Origin: Helicobacter cetorum MIT 00-7128
GTDB lineage: Bacteria > Campylobacterota > Campylobacteria > Campylobacterales > Helicobacteraceae
Assembly: GCF_000259255.1 (NCBI RefSeq)
Contig: NC_017737.1
Coordinates: forward strand, 558,001 to 622,000
Reading direction: 5' to 3'
DNA: 64,000 bases
Numbering within the stretch: position 1 is the stretch's first letter; every line of letters starts with the position of its first letter. The notes under the pieces were generated by a model. It did not search any database. It saw nothing but the letters and a program-made list of their open reading frames with translations, and was not told the origin of the DNA. Made by a program: the position numbers and the translations under genes. Positions 33,422 through 41,058 of this stretch are shown here, in pieces.

Positions 33422-33538
33422 TCTTGTTTAAACCCCTTTCATAACCCCTAACTAATTCCTTAAAAGCGTGAATGTTAAAACTTGTTGTTGAGCTTAAAAG
33501 CAAAAATCAAAGGCTTTTAAAAGCGTGGAATTAACGCA

Positions 33539-33576
33539 TTTTTAACCCCCTAAAAGCACCTTTAAATCATTAGTAT
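33539..33576 (+). promoter_or_regulatory. Late-type promoter 5 (TTAACCC box plus TAGTAT)
   Basis: TTTTTAACCCCCTAAAAG; TTAACC starts at 33542 and TAGTAT 29 nt later (33571), with overlapping TATAGA at 33574. It precedes the holin region. Confidence 0.6.
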
Positions 33577-33604
33577 AGATAAAATCAAATTAAGGATTAA
33601 AAGA

Positions 33605-33808
33605 ATGCAAGAAAAAAAACAAGATTTTTTAAAATTCCTTTTTGTGGTGGTGTTTATGGAACTAAGCATTTGCCTTTATTTCACGCATAAGTTTGAAAAA
33701 TTAGAAGAGCTTACTCAAAGCAATTTAGAGCTTTTAGAAAAAGCCTTACAAGATTCTAAAGAGCATTTAATAGATATGGAAAATATGCCTAAAAATTCAA
33801 AGAATTAG
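33605..33808 (+). CDS. 67-aa single-span membrane protein of the lysis region
   Basis: Short basic N-terminus (MQEKKQDFLK), one membrane helix (FLFVVVFMELSICLYF), then a coiled coil (FEKLEELTQSNLELLEKALQ). It lies 1 nt before the holin gene. An antiholin or spanin-like helper is possible; the orientation (N-in, coiled coil outside) resembles a small inner-membrane spanin. No family is recognised. Confidence 0.5.
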   Translation: MQEKKQDFLKFLFVVVFMELSICLYFTHKFEKLEELTQSNLELLEKALQDSKEHLIDMENMPKNSKN

Positions 33809-33809
33809 C

Positions 33810-34142
33810 ATGAATGAAAATGATTTTTTGATTTTAGGTTATAAGCTTTCTAAATTAGCGCCTTATTTGCTTGTTTTGATTGTGGGGCTGTTTGTAGGGT
33901 TTTTATATGTTTTAAGAACGATTAGAAAAGAAGTTTTTAAAAATAGGTTAGAAAAAATCTTTTATGTGATTCAGGGGATTGGCTCTAGTATGCTTTCTAC
34001 TTGGATAAGCTTTGAAGTGATTGAATACTTTTTTAAATTGCCAGTTAGTCTAAATGTAGCCATTAGTGGGGGCATTGGATATTTAGGGGCGGAGAGTTTA
34101 AGCGTGTTTGCTATAGGATTTTTAGAAAAGCGCTTTAAATGA
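33810..34142 (+). CDS. Phage holin
   Basis: 110 residues with three hydrophobic segments (APYLLVLIVGLFVGFLYVL, then ISFEVIEYFF and VAISGGIGYLGAESLSVFAI). The motif GGIGYLGAES near the C-terminus occurs in LydA/HP1-type phage holins. The role would be to open the inner membrane at the end of the lytic cycle. The lysis-type DUF5675 gene is 9.5 kb away, so the lysis functions are split. Confidence 0.65.
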   Translation: MNENDFLILGYKLSKLAPYLLVLIVGLFVGFLYVLRTIRKEVFKNRLEKIFYVIQGIGSSMLSTWISFEVIEYFFKLPVSLNVAISGGIGYLGAESLSVFAIGFLEKRFK

Positions 34143-34249
34143 TAAGGCTTAAAAGAGCGTCATAAGCCCCCTTAATAGCGCTTATTTAAGCGCTTAGAAT
34201 AAAAAGTTTTTTTAGATTTTTTTAATAAGAAAGGTTTTTAATAAAAGAA

Positions 34250-34588
34250 ATGTTACTCTCATTTTTGAGTTTAAGGGGTTTTAAGGTAGGCTTAGGGGTT
34301 GTAGTCATTTTAGGCTATATAGGCTTAATGCTTTATGTAAAGCATTTAGTTATTGCTAATACGCTTTTAAAAGAAAAATACAAGCAAGTTGAAAGCCATT
34401 TGATTATACAAAATGAAACGATAGAAAAACTGCAACTAGACACTAAAGCCTATGTTTTAGAAAAGCCTAAAATCAAAGAAAAAATCATCACCAAATACCA
34501 GAAAATCAATACAGAAATAAAAGACTTAGGCTGTGAAAATGAGCTTAACAAAATCAAAGAGCTTTTAAGGGCGTTTAAAAGCGATTAA
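34250..34588 (+). CDS. i-spanin-like protein (112 aa)
   Basis: One N-terminal membrane helix (VGLGVVVILGYIGLMLYV), then a coiled coil (LKEKYKQVESHLIIQNETIE, continuing KLQLDTKAYV) and a basic helical end with one Cys. This is the layout of Rz-type inner-membrane spanins. The start is ATG at 34250, though the upstream AAAGG is 17 nt away. A partner lipoprotein of Rz1 type is encoded at 44140. Confidence 0.55.
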   Translation: MLLSFLSLRGFKVGLGVVVILGYIGLMLYVKHLVIANTLLKEKYKQVESHLIIQNETIEKLQLDTKAYVLEKPKIKEKIITKYQKINTEIKDLGCENELNKIKELLRAFKSD

Positions 34589-34642
34589 TTAGACTCAATC
34601 AACTAGAGAGCTTTTTAAAAAAAAGATTAAAAATAGCAATCT

Positions 34643-34975
34643 TTAAGGGATTTTATTTAAGGGCTTTAATTCGTTTGTTTGTGGTTTAGGGACAATAGAA
34701 ATACTTAAATCTAAAGCGTTTAAAACAGAGATAATTGTTTCAAAGCGTGGCTTTTTGTGTTTTTTAAGAGATTTATATAAGCTCTCTCTGTTTAGCCCGC
34801 TAAGTTTAGAGACCTTGGCAAAACCAACAGAACGAACAATACTTTCTAAAGCTTTTAAAAACTCTTCTGTATTAAAATTGTTTGTAATTTCTTCTAAAAA
34901 ATAAACTATATCTTCTTTATTTTTGAAGAAGTCTGCGCTGTCAAAGTCGCATAATTCAATATCTTTGTTATCCAT
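34643..34975 (-). CDS. HTH antitoxin, HI1420 (addiction module antidote) family
   Basis: The C-terminal half is a Xre-like helix-turn-helix ([20 protein letters not shown], then [20 protein letters not shown]). That is the signature arrangement of the 'addiction module antidote' family. ATG at 34975 is chosen because it overlaps the toxin stop (ATGGATAA). In intact pairs this protein binds the toxin and represses the operon. The partner toxin gene here is frameshifted, so the antitoxin may be a leftover or may protect against other copies. Confidence 0.8.
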   Translation of the reverse strand: MDNKDIELCDFDSADFFKNKEDIVYFLEEITNNFNTEEFLKALESIVRSVGFAKVSKLSGLNRESLYKSLKKHKKPRFETIISVLNALDLSISIVPKPQTNELKPLNKIP

Positions 34976-35266
34976 TTTCAAACCTTTTTAAAATCTCTCT
35001 AGCTTTTAAAATATCTCTTTTTTGTGTGTCTTTAGAACCACCAGCTAATAAAAAAATAATTTCATTACCCTTAAAAGTGAAATAAATTCTATAGCCATTA
35101 GAACAAAAAAACGCATTTCAAATAAATTAGAGCCTAAAGCTTTAAAGTCGCCTAAATTATTGGTAATCTCAATGTTGAACAAGCGCCTTCTAATAATAGA
35201 AACACCTTTTTTATCCTTTAGATTTTCTAACCACTTGCTAAAGATTGTTGTTTGTTTTATTGTCAT
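34968..35266 (-). pseudogene. HI1419/HigB-type RelE-fold toxin, frameshifted in a T tract
   Basis: ATG at 35266 opens MTIKQTTIFSKWLENLKDKK, then [13 protein letters not shown], typical of the HI1419 toxin. A run of seven T (minus strand, 35111 to 35105) then shifts the frame. With eight T the reading continues [20 protein letters not shown], then [20 protein letters not shown] and ends at TAA 34970-34968, overlapping the antitoxin ATG. The toxin is therefore off by one base in a homopolymer, which could be reversible slippage or decay. Confidence 0.82.
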
Positions 35267-35303
35267 GCTAGATTGTAGCTAATTAGCTACTAATTGTCAA
35301 ATT

Positions 35304-36851
35304 TTAAATGCGCCATGTGCGTTTAGGGGTGTGCCTGTTAAAGCTTGGCGTTCTTTCTTTGATAATAGGCGCTTTAACATCACTATGAGCTAAAGCGCTC
35401 GCAAGAGCGTCTATACAATCATCTTTTCTGAAAGGCTTATCGGGATTAAAACTAAAAAGCTCTTTTTTGATTTGTTCTTGATTTTTACAAGCATAAGAAA
35501 ACACTAAAAGCCCGCTATTATAGAAAGGGCGCATGCTCTTAATCTTTTGAACCTTTGAAATCTTTCTGCTTGGGGTATAAACAAAGACATCATCATTTAA
35601 TAGTTCGGTATTTTCTTCTTTGGCTTTTTGATTAAATTTAGCTAATTCGTGCATTAAAAGCCTATGTAAGACTAAGCCCCCGCCATCACTTTCTATATAA
35701 GTGTGAGCGTCTTTATAAGTGCTTTTAGCTTGTAAAATATGCTTAATGGTCTCTTCTTCGCTCCATATGCCAAAAAAGCAATCTAAGACACAATAACGCA
35801 CGCTATCTTTGTAATTCTCACACGCTACTATAATAATGGCTCTATTATCAGCACTCTCTTTTAAACTCATCGCATTATCTATAAAAATATAGGTGTTAGC
35901 GGGGCTTATTTCGTGGTTAAAAATATTAGTATAAAAGCTCTCATCAAAATAGCCCCCACTACTAATTAATGGCTCTTGTAAATACTGGCCTGAAAACTCA
36001 TCATTACCCATCTTTAATTTGAGGCTTTCTAATTCTTCTAAAGAATGTCTAGCCTTAAATAATGGCTCGTTTTTCTTTCTTAAATAGCTAAAATCTTTAA
36101 TCTTGTATTCTTCTTCGTTATCTTGCATAGCCTTTAATTTAATGACTTTCCAAGCCTTAATACTCTCTAAATCAAACTCTCTTTCATTTTGTAAAAAACC
36201 GCATAAATCATTGGTGCCTAAGCGTTGCATTAAAATAGTGATGTTGGAATCATTGTCTTGCAAACGGCTTAACACGCTCTCTTTAAAATTTTGATTGACT
36301 AAATTTACGGCTTTTTTAGAAGTCATTTCACTTACTTTGATGGGGTCATCTATTAAGATTTGGTGCGCATGAAAGCCCGTTAATGCGCTTTTTAGAGTGG
36401 TAACAAACAAACCGCCCCCTTCTCTTAAAACAAACTCACTAGCGTTGTCTTGTAAAAATTCTAAGCTTTCAGGGAAAATCTGTTTATAAAATTGGCTCTT
36501 CATTAAATCTCTTACTTGATTAGCGATTTTTCTGCATAAATCATCGCTATAAGAGATATAAAAGAATTTTCTAGCCCTATTTTTACCTAAGCTCCAAGCG
36601 ATAAAACTTCTTGCAATAATTTCAGTCTTGCCATAGCTAGGGGGCATATTGATAATTAAATTTCTTATAAGCTCGTCTTTTAAGCAAGTGTTAGGCTGGG
36701 TGCATTCTAAGACTTTACACAAATAATTAATATGCCAACCTTGCATAAAAGGCATTAAATTATAGCGCTCCCACTTTAATTTTAAAAAAAAGTAAAAATC
36801 TCGTTTGGCTAATTCTCTTAAGGCAAGCTCTTTTTTAATTCTTTCTTTCAT
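35304..36851 (-). CDS. terL: Large terminase subunit
   Basis: A 515-residue DNA-packaging motor. Walker A-like loop NMPPSYGKTEI is near residue 68, FFYISYSDDLCRKI follows, and Walker B ILIDDPI is near 167 with an SVLSRLQD coupling segment. The C-terminal RNase H-like nuclease has NTYIFIDNAM and DCIDALASALAH. The nearest family is the Terminase_6C / P22-T4-like group. It is the only essential virion gene on the minus strand and has its own TTAACCC promoter. The putative small subunit lies 6 kb away on the other strand (42818). Confidence 0.93.
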   Translation of the reverse strand: MKERIKKELALRELAKRDFYFFLKLKWERYNLMPFMQGWHINYLCKVLECTQPNTCLKDELIRNLIINMPPSYGKTEIIARSFIAWSLGKNRARKFFYISYSDDLCRKIANQVRDLMKSQFYKQIFPESLEFLQDNASEFVLREGGGLFVTTLKSALTGFHAHQILIDDPIKVSEMTSKKAVNLVNQNFKESVLSRLQDNDSNITILMQRLGTNDLCGFLQNEREFDLESIKAWKVIKLKAMQDNEEEYKIKDFSYLRKKNEPLFKARHSLEELESLKLKMGNDEFSGQYLQEPLISSGGYFDESFYTNIFNHEISPANTYIFIDNAMSLKESADNRAIIIVACENYKDSVRYCVLDCFFGIWSEEETIKHILQAKSTYKDAHTYIESDGGGLVLHRLLMHELAKFNQKAKEENTELLNDDVFVYTPSRKISKVQKIKSMRPFYNSGLLVFSYACKNQEQIKKELFSFNPDKPFRKDDCIDALASALAHSDVKAPIIKERTPSFNRHTPKRTWRI

Positions 36852-36886
36852 TTTTTTAAAAAATCCTTGTAAAAATCGTTGTTTTT

Positions 36887-36924
36887 AATATAGCTATTTT
36901 AGATTTTTCTTTAAAGGGTTAAAA
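36887..36924 (-). promoter_or_regulatory. Late-type promoter 9 (TTAACCC box plus TATATT), minus strand
   Basis: On the minus strand TTTTTAACCCTTTAAAG with TTAACC starting at 36922 and TATATT 30 nt downstream (36892). It precedes the terminase. The same layout on the opposite strand argues against chance. Confidence 0.65.
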
Positions 36925-37025
36925 ATTAAAGGATTTTTTAAGAAAATTTGCTATATTATAGCAATATGTTAAAATAAGTTTCTAAATATACTCACTTTTT
37001 AAATAATATTTAAGTTTTATAAATG

Positions 37026-37072
37026 TATAATACTCCTACCAACAAGCAAGAGCGCCAACTCTTAGCTTGTTG
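37026..37072 (+). promoter_or_regulatory. Promoter and 5' hairpin of mini-toxin unit 2
   Basis: TATAAT at 37026-37031 after a 60-nt stretch almost identical to unit 1 (from GTTAAAATAAGT to ATTTAAGTTTT). The 5' hairpin has arms 37040-37047 and 37065-37072 plus inner AAGAG/CTCTT pairing. The hairpin shape is kept while its sequence differs from unit 1. Confidence 0.6.
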
Positions 37073-37107
37073 AGTTCTTTACGAAAGGAGCACCATATGA
37101 TTAGGGT
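37030..37107 (-). ncRNA. Possible antisense RNA to mini-toxin unit 2
   Basis: Minus-strand TACAAT (37117 to 37112) sits at the same place in the ORF as in unit 1. The RNA would cover the ribosome site and 5' hairpin. End points are estimates. Confidence 0.3.
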
Positions 37108-37156
37108 GATTATTGTAATAGTGATTGTCTTAAGTTTAGCTGAAAAGCTTTATTAA
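37097..37156 (+). CDS. 19-aa hydrophobic peptide, Ibs-like type I toxin candidate 2
   Basis: ATG follows GAAAGGAG by 6 nt. The peptide is MIRVIIVIVIVLSLAEKLY, the same length and pattern as E. coli IbsC (from memory MMRLVIILIVLLLISFSAY). It shares GATTATTGTAATA and GATTGTCTTAAGTTT with unit 1 at the DNA level. A 9-bp hairpin (37168-37194) follows. Ibs peptides depolarise the inner membrane when their Sib antisense RNA is absent; whether that holds here is inference. Confidence 0.6.
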   Translation: MIRVIIVIVIVLSLAEKLY

Positions 37157-37167
37157 GATAAGCGGGA

Positions 37168-37194
37168 TTAAGAGAGCTTAAGCCACTCTCTTAA
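37168..37194 (+). terminator. Hairpin after mini-toxin ORF 2
   Basis: TTAAGAGAG and CTCTCTTAA form a perfect 9-bp stem. A second AT-rich palindrome (37193-37209) follows. Confidence 0.5.
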
Positions 37195-37209
37195 TCTCTT
37201 AAAGAGATT

Positions 37210-37497
37210 AAATCATTATAATAAAACACATCAAAAAGAAAGGCATAAGGCTTGATATTCTTTCTTTTAATAAGTGTCTAACTATGAATTAAAAGCAAAA
37301 CTCTTTTGTGAAAGGGTATATACCCCTAAAATCTTTTAAGAGCGATTGTTAAACTACTTAAACGATTTTTAATTAGGGGCATACTTAAGCAGGCAGTAAT
37401 TATAACATTTTTTGTATTTTATTTCTCATAAAAACAAAAAAATTAGCAAGAGAGTTTTAAAAACTCGCTTTTTGCTTGCTATAAAATGCCTTTAAAA
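37210..37497. other. Non-coding stretch upstream of the portal operon
   Basis: No ORF with a ribosome site. It holds a perfect 12-bp palindrome GGGTATATACCC (37314-37325), an operator-like site. Further on, GAGTTTT and AAAACTC form a hairpin followed by GCTTTTT (about 37462-37480), probably a terminator. Confidence 0.4.
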
Positions 37498-37535
37498 TTT
37501 TTAACCCTTTCTTTAAAAAAAGTTTTTTGTATAGT
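37498..37535 (+). promoter_or_regulatory. Late-type promoter 6 (TTAACCC box plus TATAGT)
   Basis: TTTTTAACCCTTTCTTTAAA; TTAACC starts at 37501 and TATAGT 29 nt later (37530). It precedes the portal operon. Confidence 0.65.
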
Positions 37536-37654
37536 TCTTTTGTTATTTGTTTGGTCGCAAATAACATCTTTCTTTTATTTTGCCTATAAGGCGCTTTTAT
37601 CCTTAAGGAGCTAAGCCTTAAGGGTTAGAGTTTTTAGACATAGGAAAAAAACTA

Positions 37655-39424
37655 ATGGACTTCACACAACTAAAAAACGATTTTAAAAACGATTTAAACC
37701 ACCAAAGAGCTAGTATTAATGAATTTTTACAAGCTAAGAAATACTATCACGGAAACCAACTCCCCCCAGATGTGCTAAATGTGATTTTAGAAAGGGGACA
37801 GACACCTATTGTTGAAAATCTCTATAAGATGATAGTTAATAAGATTTTAGGCTATAAGATAGAGAGCATTACTGAAATTAGATTAACACCACGCCAAGAG
37901 ACAGACAGGGCCTTAGCAGATTTATTGAATGACTTATTAAAAGTTTTTAGCCAAAAGTCTAATTATGATAAGGAAGTGATTAAGAGAGATAAAGATTTAA
38001 TTATGGGGGGTTTAGGGGTAGTTGAATTGTGGGTTAATAGAGATAAGGATAATAATATTGATATTGATATTAAAGCCTTAAGCCCTGAAAGCTTTATTAT
38101 TGATTATTTCAGCACGGATAATAATGCCAATGACGCTAGAAGGTTTCATAAGATTTTAAAAATTAGCGAAATGGAATCTAAAAGCTTATTCCCTAATACA
38201 GAAGTAATCTATAAGAGAGAAAATGATGAAAATTTTATAGAGCTTATAGAAAGTTGGTATAAAGAATTTAACCCTAAAACTAAAGAATACGAGTGGAATC
38301 GCTATCTTTGGAATAGTCAAAATGGCATTTATAAAAGCGAAATAAAGCCTTTTAAGCATTCAAAAAGCCCTTTTATTGTTAGCAAACTCTACACTGATGA
38401 AAATAACCATTATTATGGGATTTTTAGAGATTTAAAGCCTATGCAAGATTATATTAACTATGCAGAAAATCGCATGGGTAATATGATGGGAAGTTTTAAA
38501 GCGATGTTTGAAGAAGACGCTGTAACTAATATTGATGAGTTTGTAGAAACGATGAGTTTAGATAATGCCATAGCCAAAGTGCGCCCTAATGCCTTAAAGG
38601 ATAATAAAATCCAATTTATGAACAATCAAGCCGATTTAAGCGCACTAAGTCAAAAAGCAGAGCAAAAACGCCAGCTTTTAAAGGTGTTAGCCGGCTTAAA
38701 TGATGAGAGTTTAGGCGTAGCGAGTAATCGTGCTAGTGGGGTAGCTATCGCACAAAGAAGAGAAAGCGGTTTAATGGGCTTACAAACCTTTTTGAAAGCT
38801 AGTGATGATATGGATAAGCTTATGTATTCTTTAGCGATTGATTTTATTAGCCATTATTTCACTAAAGAGCAGGTTTTTAGGATTGTAGATAAGAAAGTGG
38901 GTGATAGGTATTTTTCTATCAATACCAATAAGGATAATCAAATTAAGCCCTTAAAATTTGATTTGATTTATAAGAGCCAGTTAAAAACTGAAACTAAAGA
39001 TGAGAAGTGGAGCCATTGGAATGAACTATTAAAAATCATTGCTCCTATAAGACCGGATTTAATGCCTAGAATGTTGCCTTTAATGTTGCAAGATATGGAC
39101 AGCCCAATCACAGCTGAAGTGCAAGAATTAATAAGCGAAGTTGAACTAAATCAAGCTAAGCAAGTAGAAGCACAAGCGCCACTAAATCAGCAAATACAAG
39201 CGCTTGAAATGGAAAAATTAAAAGCGCAGATTATGGAATTGCAAGCTAAGGCGCACAAATACACCGAACAAGGGCAATTAGTTAAAGCAAGCACAGATAG
39301 CGAGCAAATCAACCAAGCCTTACAAGTGAAACAAGCCGAAGTTAGCGCTGATAATAGCGATAATAAGCTTAATAACAAAAACACATGGCGTAAATATCCA
39401 AGTAGCATGAATTTAGACTACTAA
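37655..39424 (+). CDS. Portal protein
   Basis: 589 residues. The N-terminal part (KNDLNHQRASINEFLQAKKY, YHGNQLPPDVLNVILERGQT, NLYKMIVNKILGYKI) follows the P22 gp1-like portal pattern, as does DLIMGGLGVVELWVNRDKDN and the later DESLGVASNRASGVAIAQRR that ends the wing-stem region. The C-terminal 90 residues are a Gln/Ala-rich coiled coil (QQIQALEMEKLKAQIMELQA), the barrel of long portals. Twelve copies would form the DNA gate at one vertex. The unusual gap between promoter and start (about 120 nt) contains no other ORF. Confidence 0.85.
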   Translation: MDFTQLKNDFKNDLNHQRASINEFLQAKKYYHGNQLPPDVLNVILERGQTPIVENLYKMIVNKILGYKIESITEIRLTPRQETDRALADLLNDLLKVFSQKSNYDKEVIKRDKDLIMGGLGVVELWVNRDKDNNIDIDIKALSPESFIIDYFSTDNNANDARRFHKILKISEMESKSLFPNTEVIYKRENDENFIELIESWYKEFNPKTKEYEWNRYLWNSQNGIYKSEIKPFKHSKSPFIVSKLYTDENNHYYGIFRDLKPMQDYINYAENRMGNMMGSFKAMFEEDAVTNIDEFVETMSLDNAIAKVRPNALKDNKIQFMNNQADLSALSQKAEQKRQLLKVLAGLNDESLGVASNRASGVAIAQRRESGLMGLQTFLKASDDMDKLMYSLAIDFISHYFTKEQVFRIVDKKVGDRYFSINTNKDNQIKPLKFDLIYKSQLKTETKDEKWSHWNELLKIIAPIRPDLMPRMLPLMLQDMDSPITAEVQELISEVELNQAKQVEAQAPLNQQIQALEMEKLKAQIMELQAKAHKYTEQGQLVKASTDSEQINQALQVKQAEVSADNSDNKLNNKNTWRKYPSSMNLDY

Positions 39425-39441
39425 AGAAAGGGGATAAAACA

Positions 39442-39627
39442 ATGACTAATAAATGGTTTTTAAAGAAAAATCAAAACATTAAACAAAGAAAGATTAAGAT
39501 TAAGCGCTTGTTAGAAAACTCTAAAAAGCAAGAAAAAATCGCTTTAGTATTGAGAGATTTAAAAGATTTTTTAAACGATAAGGCGCTTATAAGCGCTGAA
39601 TTAGACTTTATTAGAACGCCTTATTAA
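39442..39627 (+). CDS. 61-aa basic protein
   Basis: Starts 17 nt after the portal stop with GAAAGGGG. Very Lys-rich N-terminus (KWFLKKNQNIKQRKIKIKRL), then a short helix. It lies 4 nt before the next gene, so it is co-transcribed. No family is recognised. Confidence 0.45.
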   Translation: MTNKWFLKKNQNIKQRKIKIKRLLENSKKQEKIALVLRDLKDFLNDKALISAELDFIRTPY

Positions 39628-39631
39628 AATA

Positions 39632-40645
39632 ATGAGTAGTATTGAAGAAGTCGCTAATCATTACGGCATGAATCTCTCTTTTTATGCGTATAATCAAACC
39701 TTAGGCGATTGGGTGAGTGTGTTAGAAAGTGCTATAAAAACACATAATAAAATCGCTTTTGACCCTAGTATTTTTGTGCCTAGTGATAATGGTTTAAGTA
39801 GCCCTAATGCTAACGCATTCCCTAGCTTTACCCAAAATTTTAACCCTATAGCTAGTAGTGTAGGCTCGCTATTAAATGGAGTTGTTGGCATTATTAGTAA
39901 TAGCATTCAAAATAATAAACAATTAGAAATACAAAGAATAGAACAAGAGACGCAAGGCTTATTAAAAAGCGCTTCAAGCTTAAGGGATAAAAGAATAGAA
40001 ACAGAACAAAAGAGAGCTTTAAGCATTCATTTAAGCATATTTGCCCCCTATAGCCGAATGGCTAATGGCAGATTATACAATGAGCTTGCCCCGGGTAAAA
40101 ATACTTATGATGCTTTGAATGCGTATCAGCCTATGAACGCTATGCTTGGTAATTTTCAAAATAACCCTTTAAATGAGCTTATTTTTAATACTAATAGCAA
40201 GTATTTGAGCGGTAATAGTGAGTTTAATTTAACGCCTTTATACTTAGCCAAATTCAAAAAGCCCCCCAAAGATTATTATGAAACCCTTAAAAGACAAAGA
40301 GATTTTAAGGCTATTAGAGATTATGCTGTTGAAAAAGCCTATTATTTACATAATGCTATGAATAGAGGGTTTTTTGCCGATAAAGATAACTATGAAATGC
40401 AATGGCTCTATCCTAGTGATTTTATGAAAGGTAAGAAAGACACGCATGCTAACAAGGTGTATATCTATGAGCGTTTTAAAGATACTTTGAATGGGTGGGA
40501 AAATAGCGTAATCTCTCAAGCTAGAGCTAAGATTTTAAAAAATTCAGGGGAAAATAATATCAATAGCGAAGTCTTTTTAGAAGAAAATCAATTTTATTCT
40601 AAGGGCGAGAGATTGCCCTTATTTAAAGGGCTTAGAGATTTGTGA
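39632..40645 (+). CDS. Internal/tail protein with hydrophobic segment (337 aa)
   Basis: Residues 60-90 contain a membrane-prone stretch (ASSVGSLLNGVVGIISNSIQ) followed by a Gln/Glu helix (IQRIEQETQGLLKSASSLRD), the same combination as in the smaller proteins at 24717 and 31929. The rest is a mixed globular region with Tyr- and Asn-rich segments. Located in the portal operon, it could be ejected through the portal. Function inferred from build only. Confidence 0.5.
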   Translation: MSSIEEVANHYGMNLSFYAYNQTLGDWVSVLESAIKTHNKIAFDPSIFVPSDNGLSSPNANAFPSFTQNFNPIASSVGSLLNGVVGIISNSIQNNKQLEIQRIEQETQGLLKSASSLRDKRIETEQKRALSIHLSIFAPYSRMANGRLYNELAPGKNTYDALNAYQPMNAMLGNFQNNPLNELIFNTNSKYLSGNSEFNLTPLYLAKFKKPPKDYYETLKRQRDFKAIRDYAVEKAYYLHNAMNRGFFADKDNYEMQWLYPSDFMKGKKDTHANKVYIYERFKDTLNGWENSVISQARAKILKNSGENNINSEVFLEENQFYSKGERLPLFKGLRDL

Positions 40646-40682
40646 GAAAATTAGCTATACTTTTAAAAAGTAAGGAAAAAAG

Positions 40683-40967
40683 ATGTATGCTATAGCGTTT
40701 GATTTAAAAATTGAAATCTTAAAAAAAGAATACGGCGAGCCGTATAATAAAGCCTATGATGATTTAAGGCAAGAATTAGAGTTATTGGGGTTTGAATGGA
40801 CGCAAGGGAGCGTTTATGTTAATGTTTCTAAAGAAAATACTTTAACACAAGTCTATAAGGCGATTAATAAATTAAGTCAAATTGAATGGTTTAAAAAGAG
40901 CGTTAGAGATATAAGAGCCTTTAAAGTAGAAGATTGGAGCAATTTTACTGAGATTGTAAAAGCTTAG
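40683..40967 (+). CDS. vapD: VapD family endoribonuclease
   Basis: A 94-residue Cas2-like ferredoxin-fold protein. The N-terminus [20 protein letters not shown], the motif [14 protein letters not shown] and the ending [20 protein letters not shown] are those of H. pylori VapD (HP0315). VapD is an mRNA-cleaving nuclease linked to persistence. It is the last gene of the portal operon, so here it is likely made late in infection rather than constitutively. No VapX-like antitoxin is visible beside it. Confidence 0.93.
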   Translation: MYAIAFDLKIEILKKEYGEPYNKAYDDLRQELELLGFEWTQGSVYVNVSKENTLTQVYKAINKLSQIEWFKKSVRDIRAFKVEDWSNFTEIVKA

Positions 40968-40991
40968 CAAAAACTAATACCCCCTAAAAAG

Positions 40992-41028
40992 TTTTAACCC
41001 TTTAAAAATCGTTTTGTTTTGTTTAAAT
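40992..41028 (+). promoter_or_regulatory. Late-type promoter 7 (TTAACCC box plus TTAAAT)
   Basis: TTTTAACCCTTTAAAAA; TTAACC starts at 40994 and TTAAAT 29 nt later (41023). Confidence 0.6.
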
Positions 41029-41058
41029 GCCTTTAATTTAGTTATAAGGGGCGATTGA

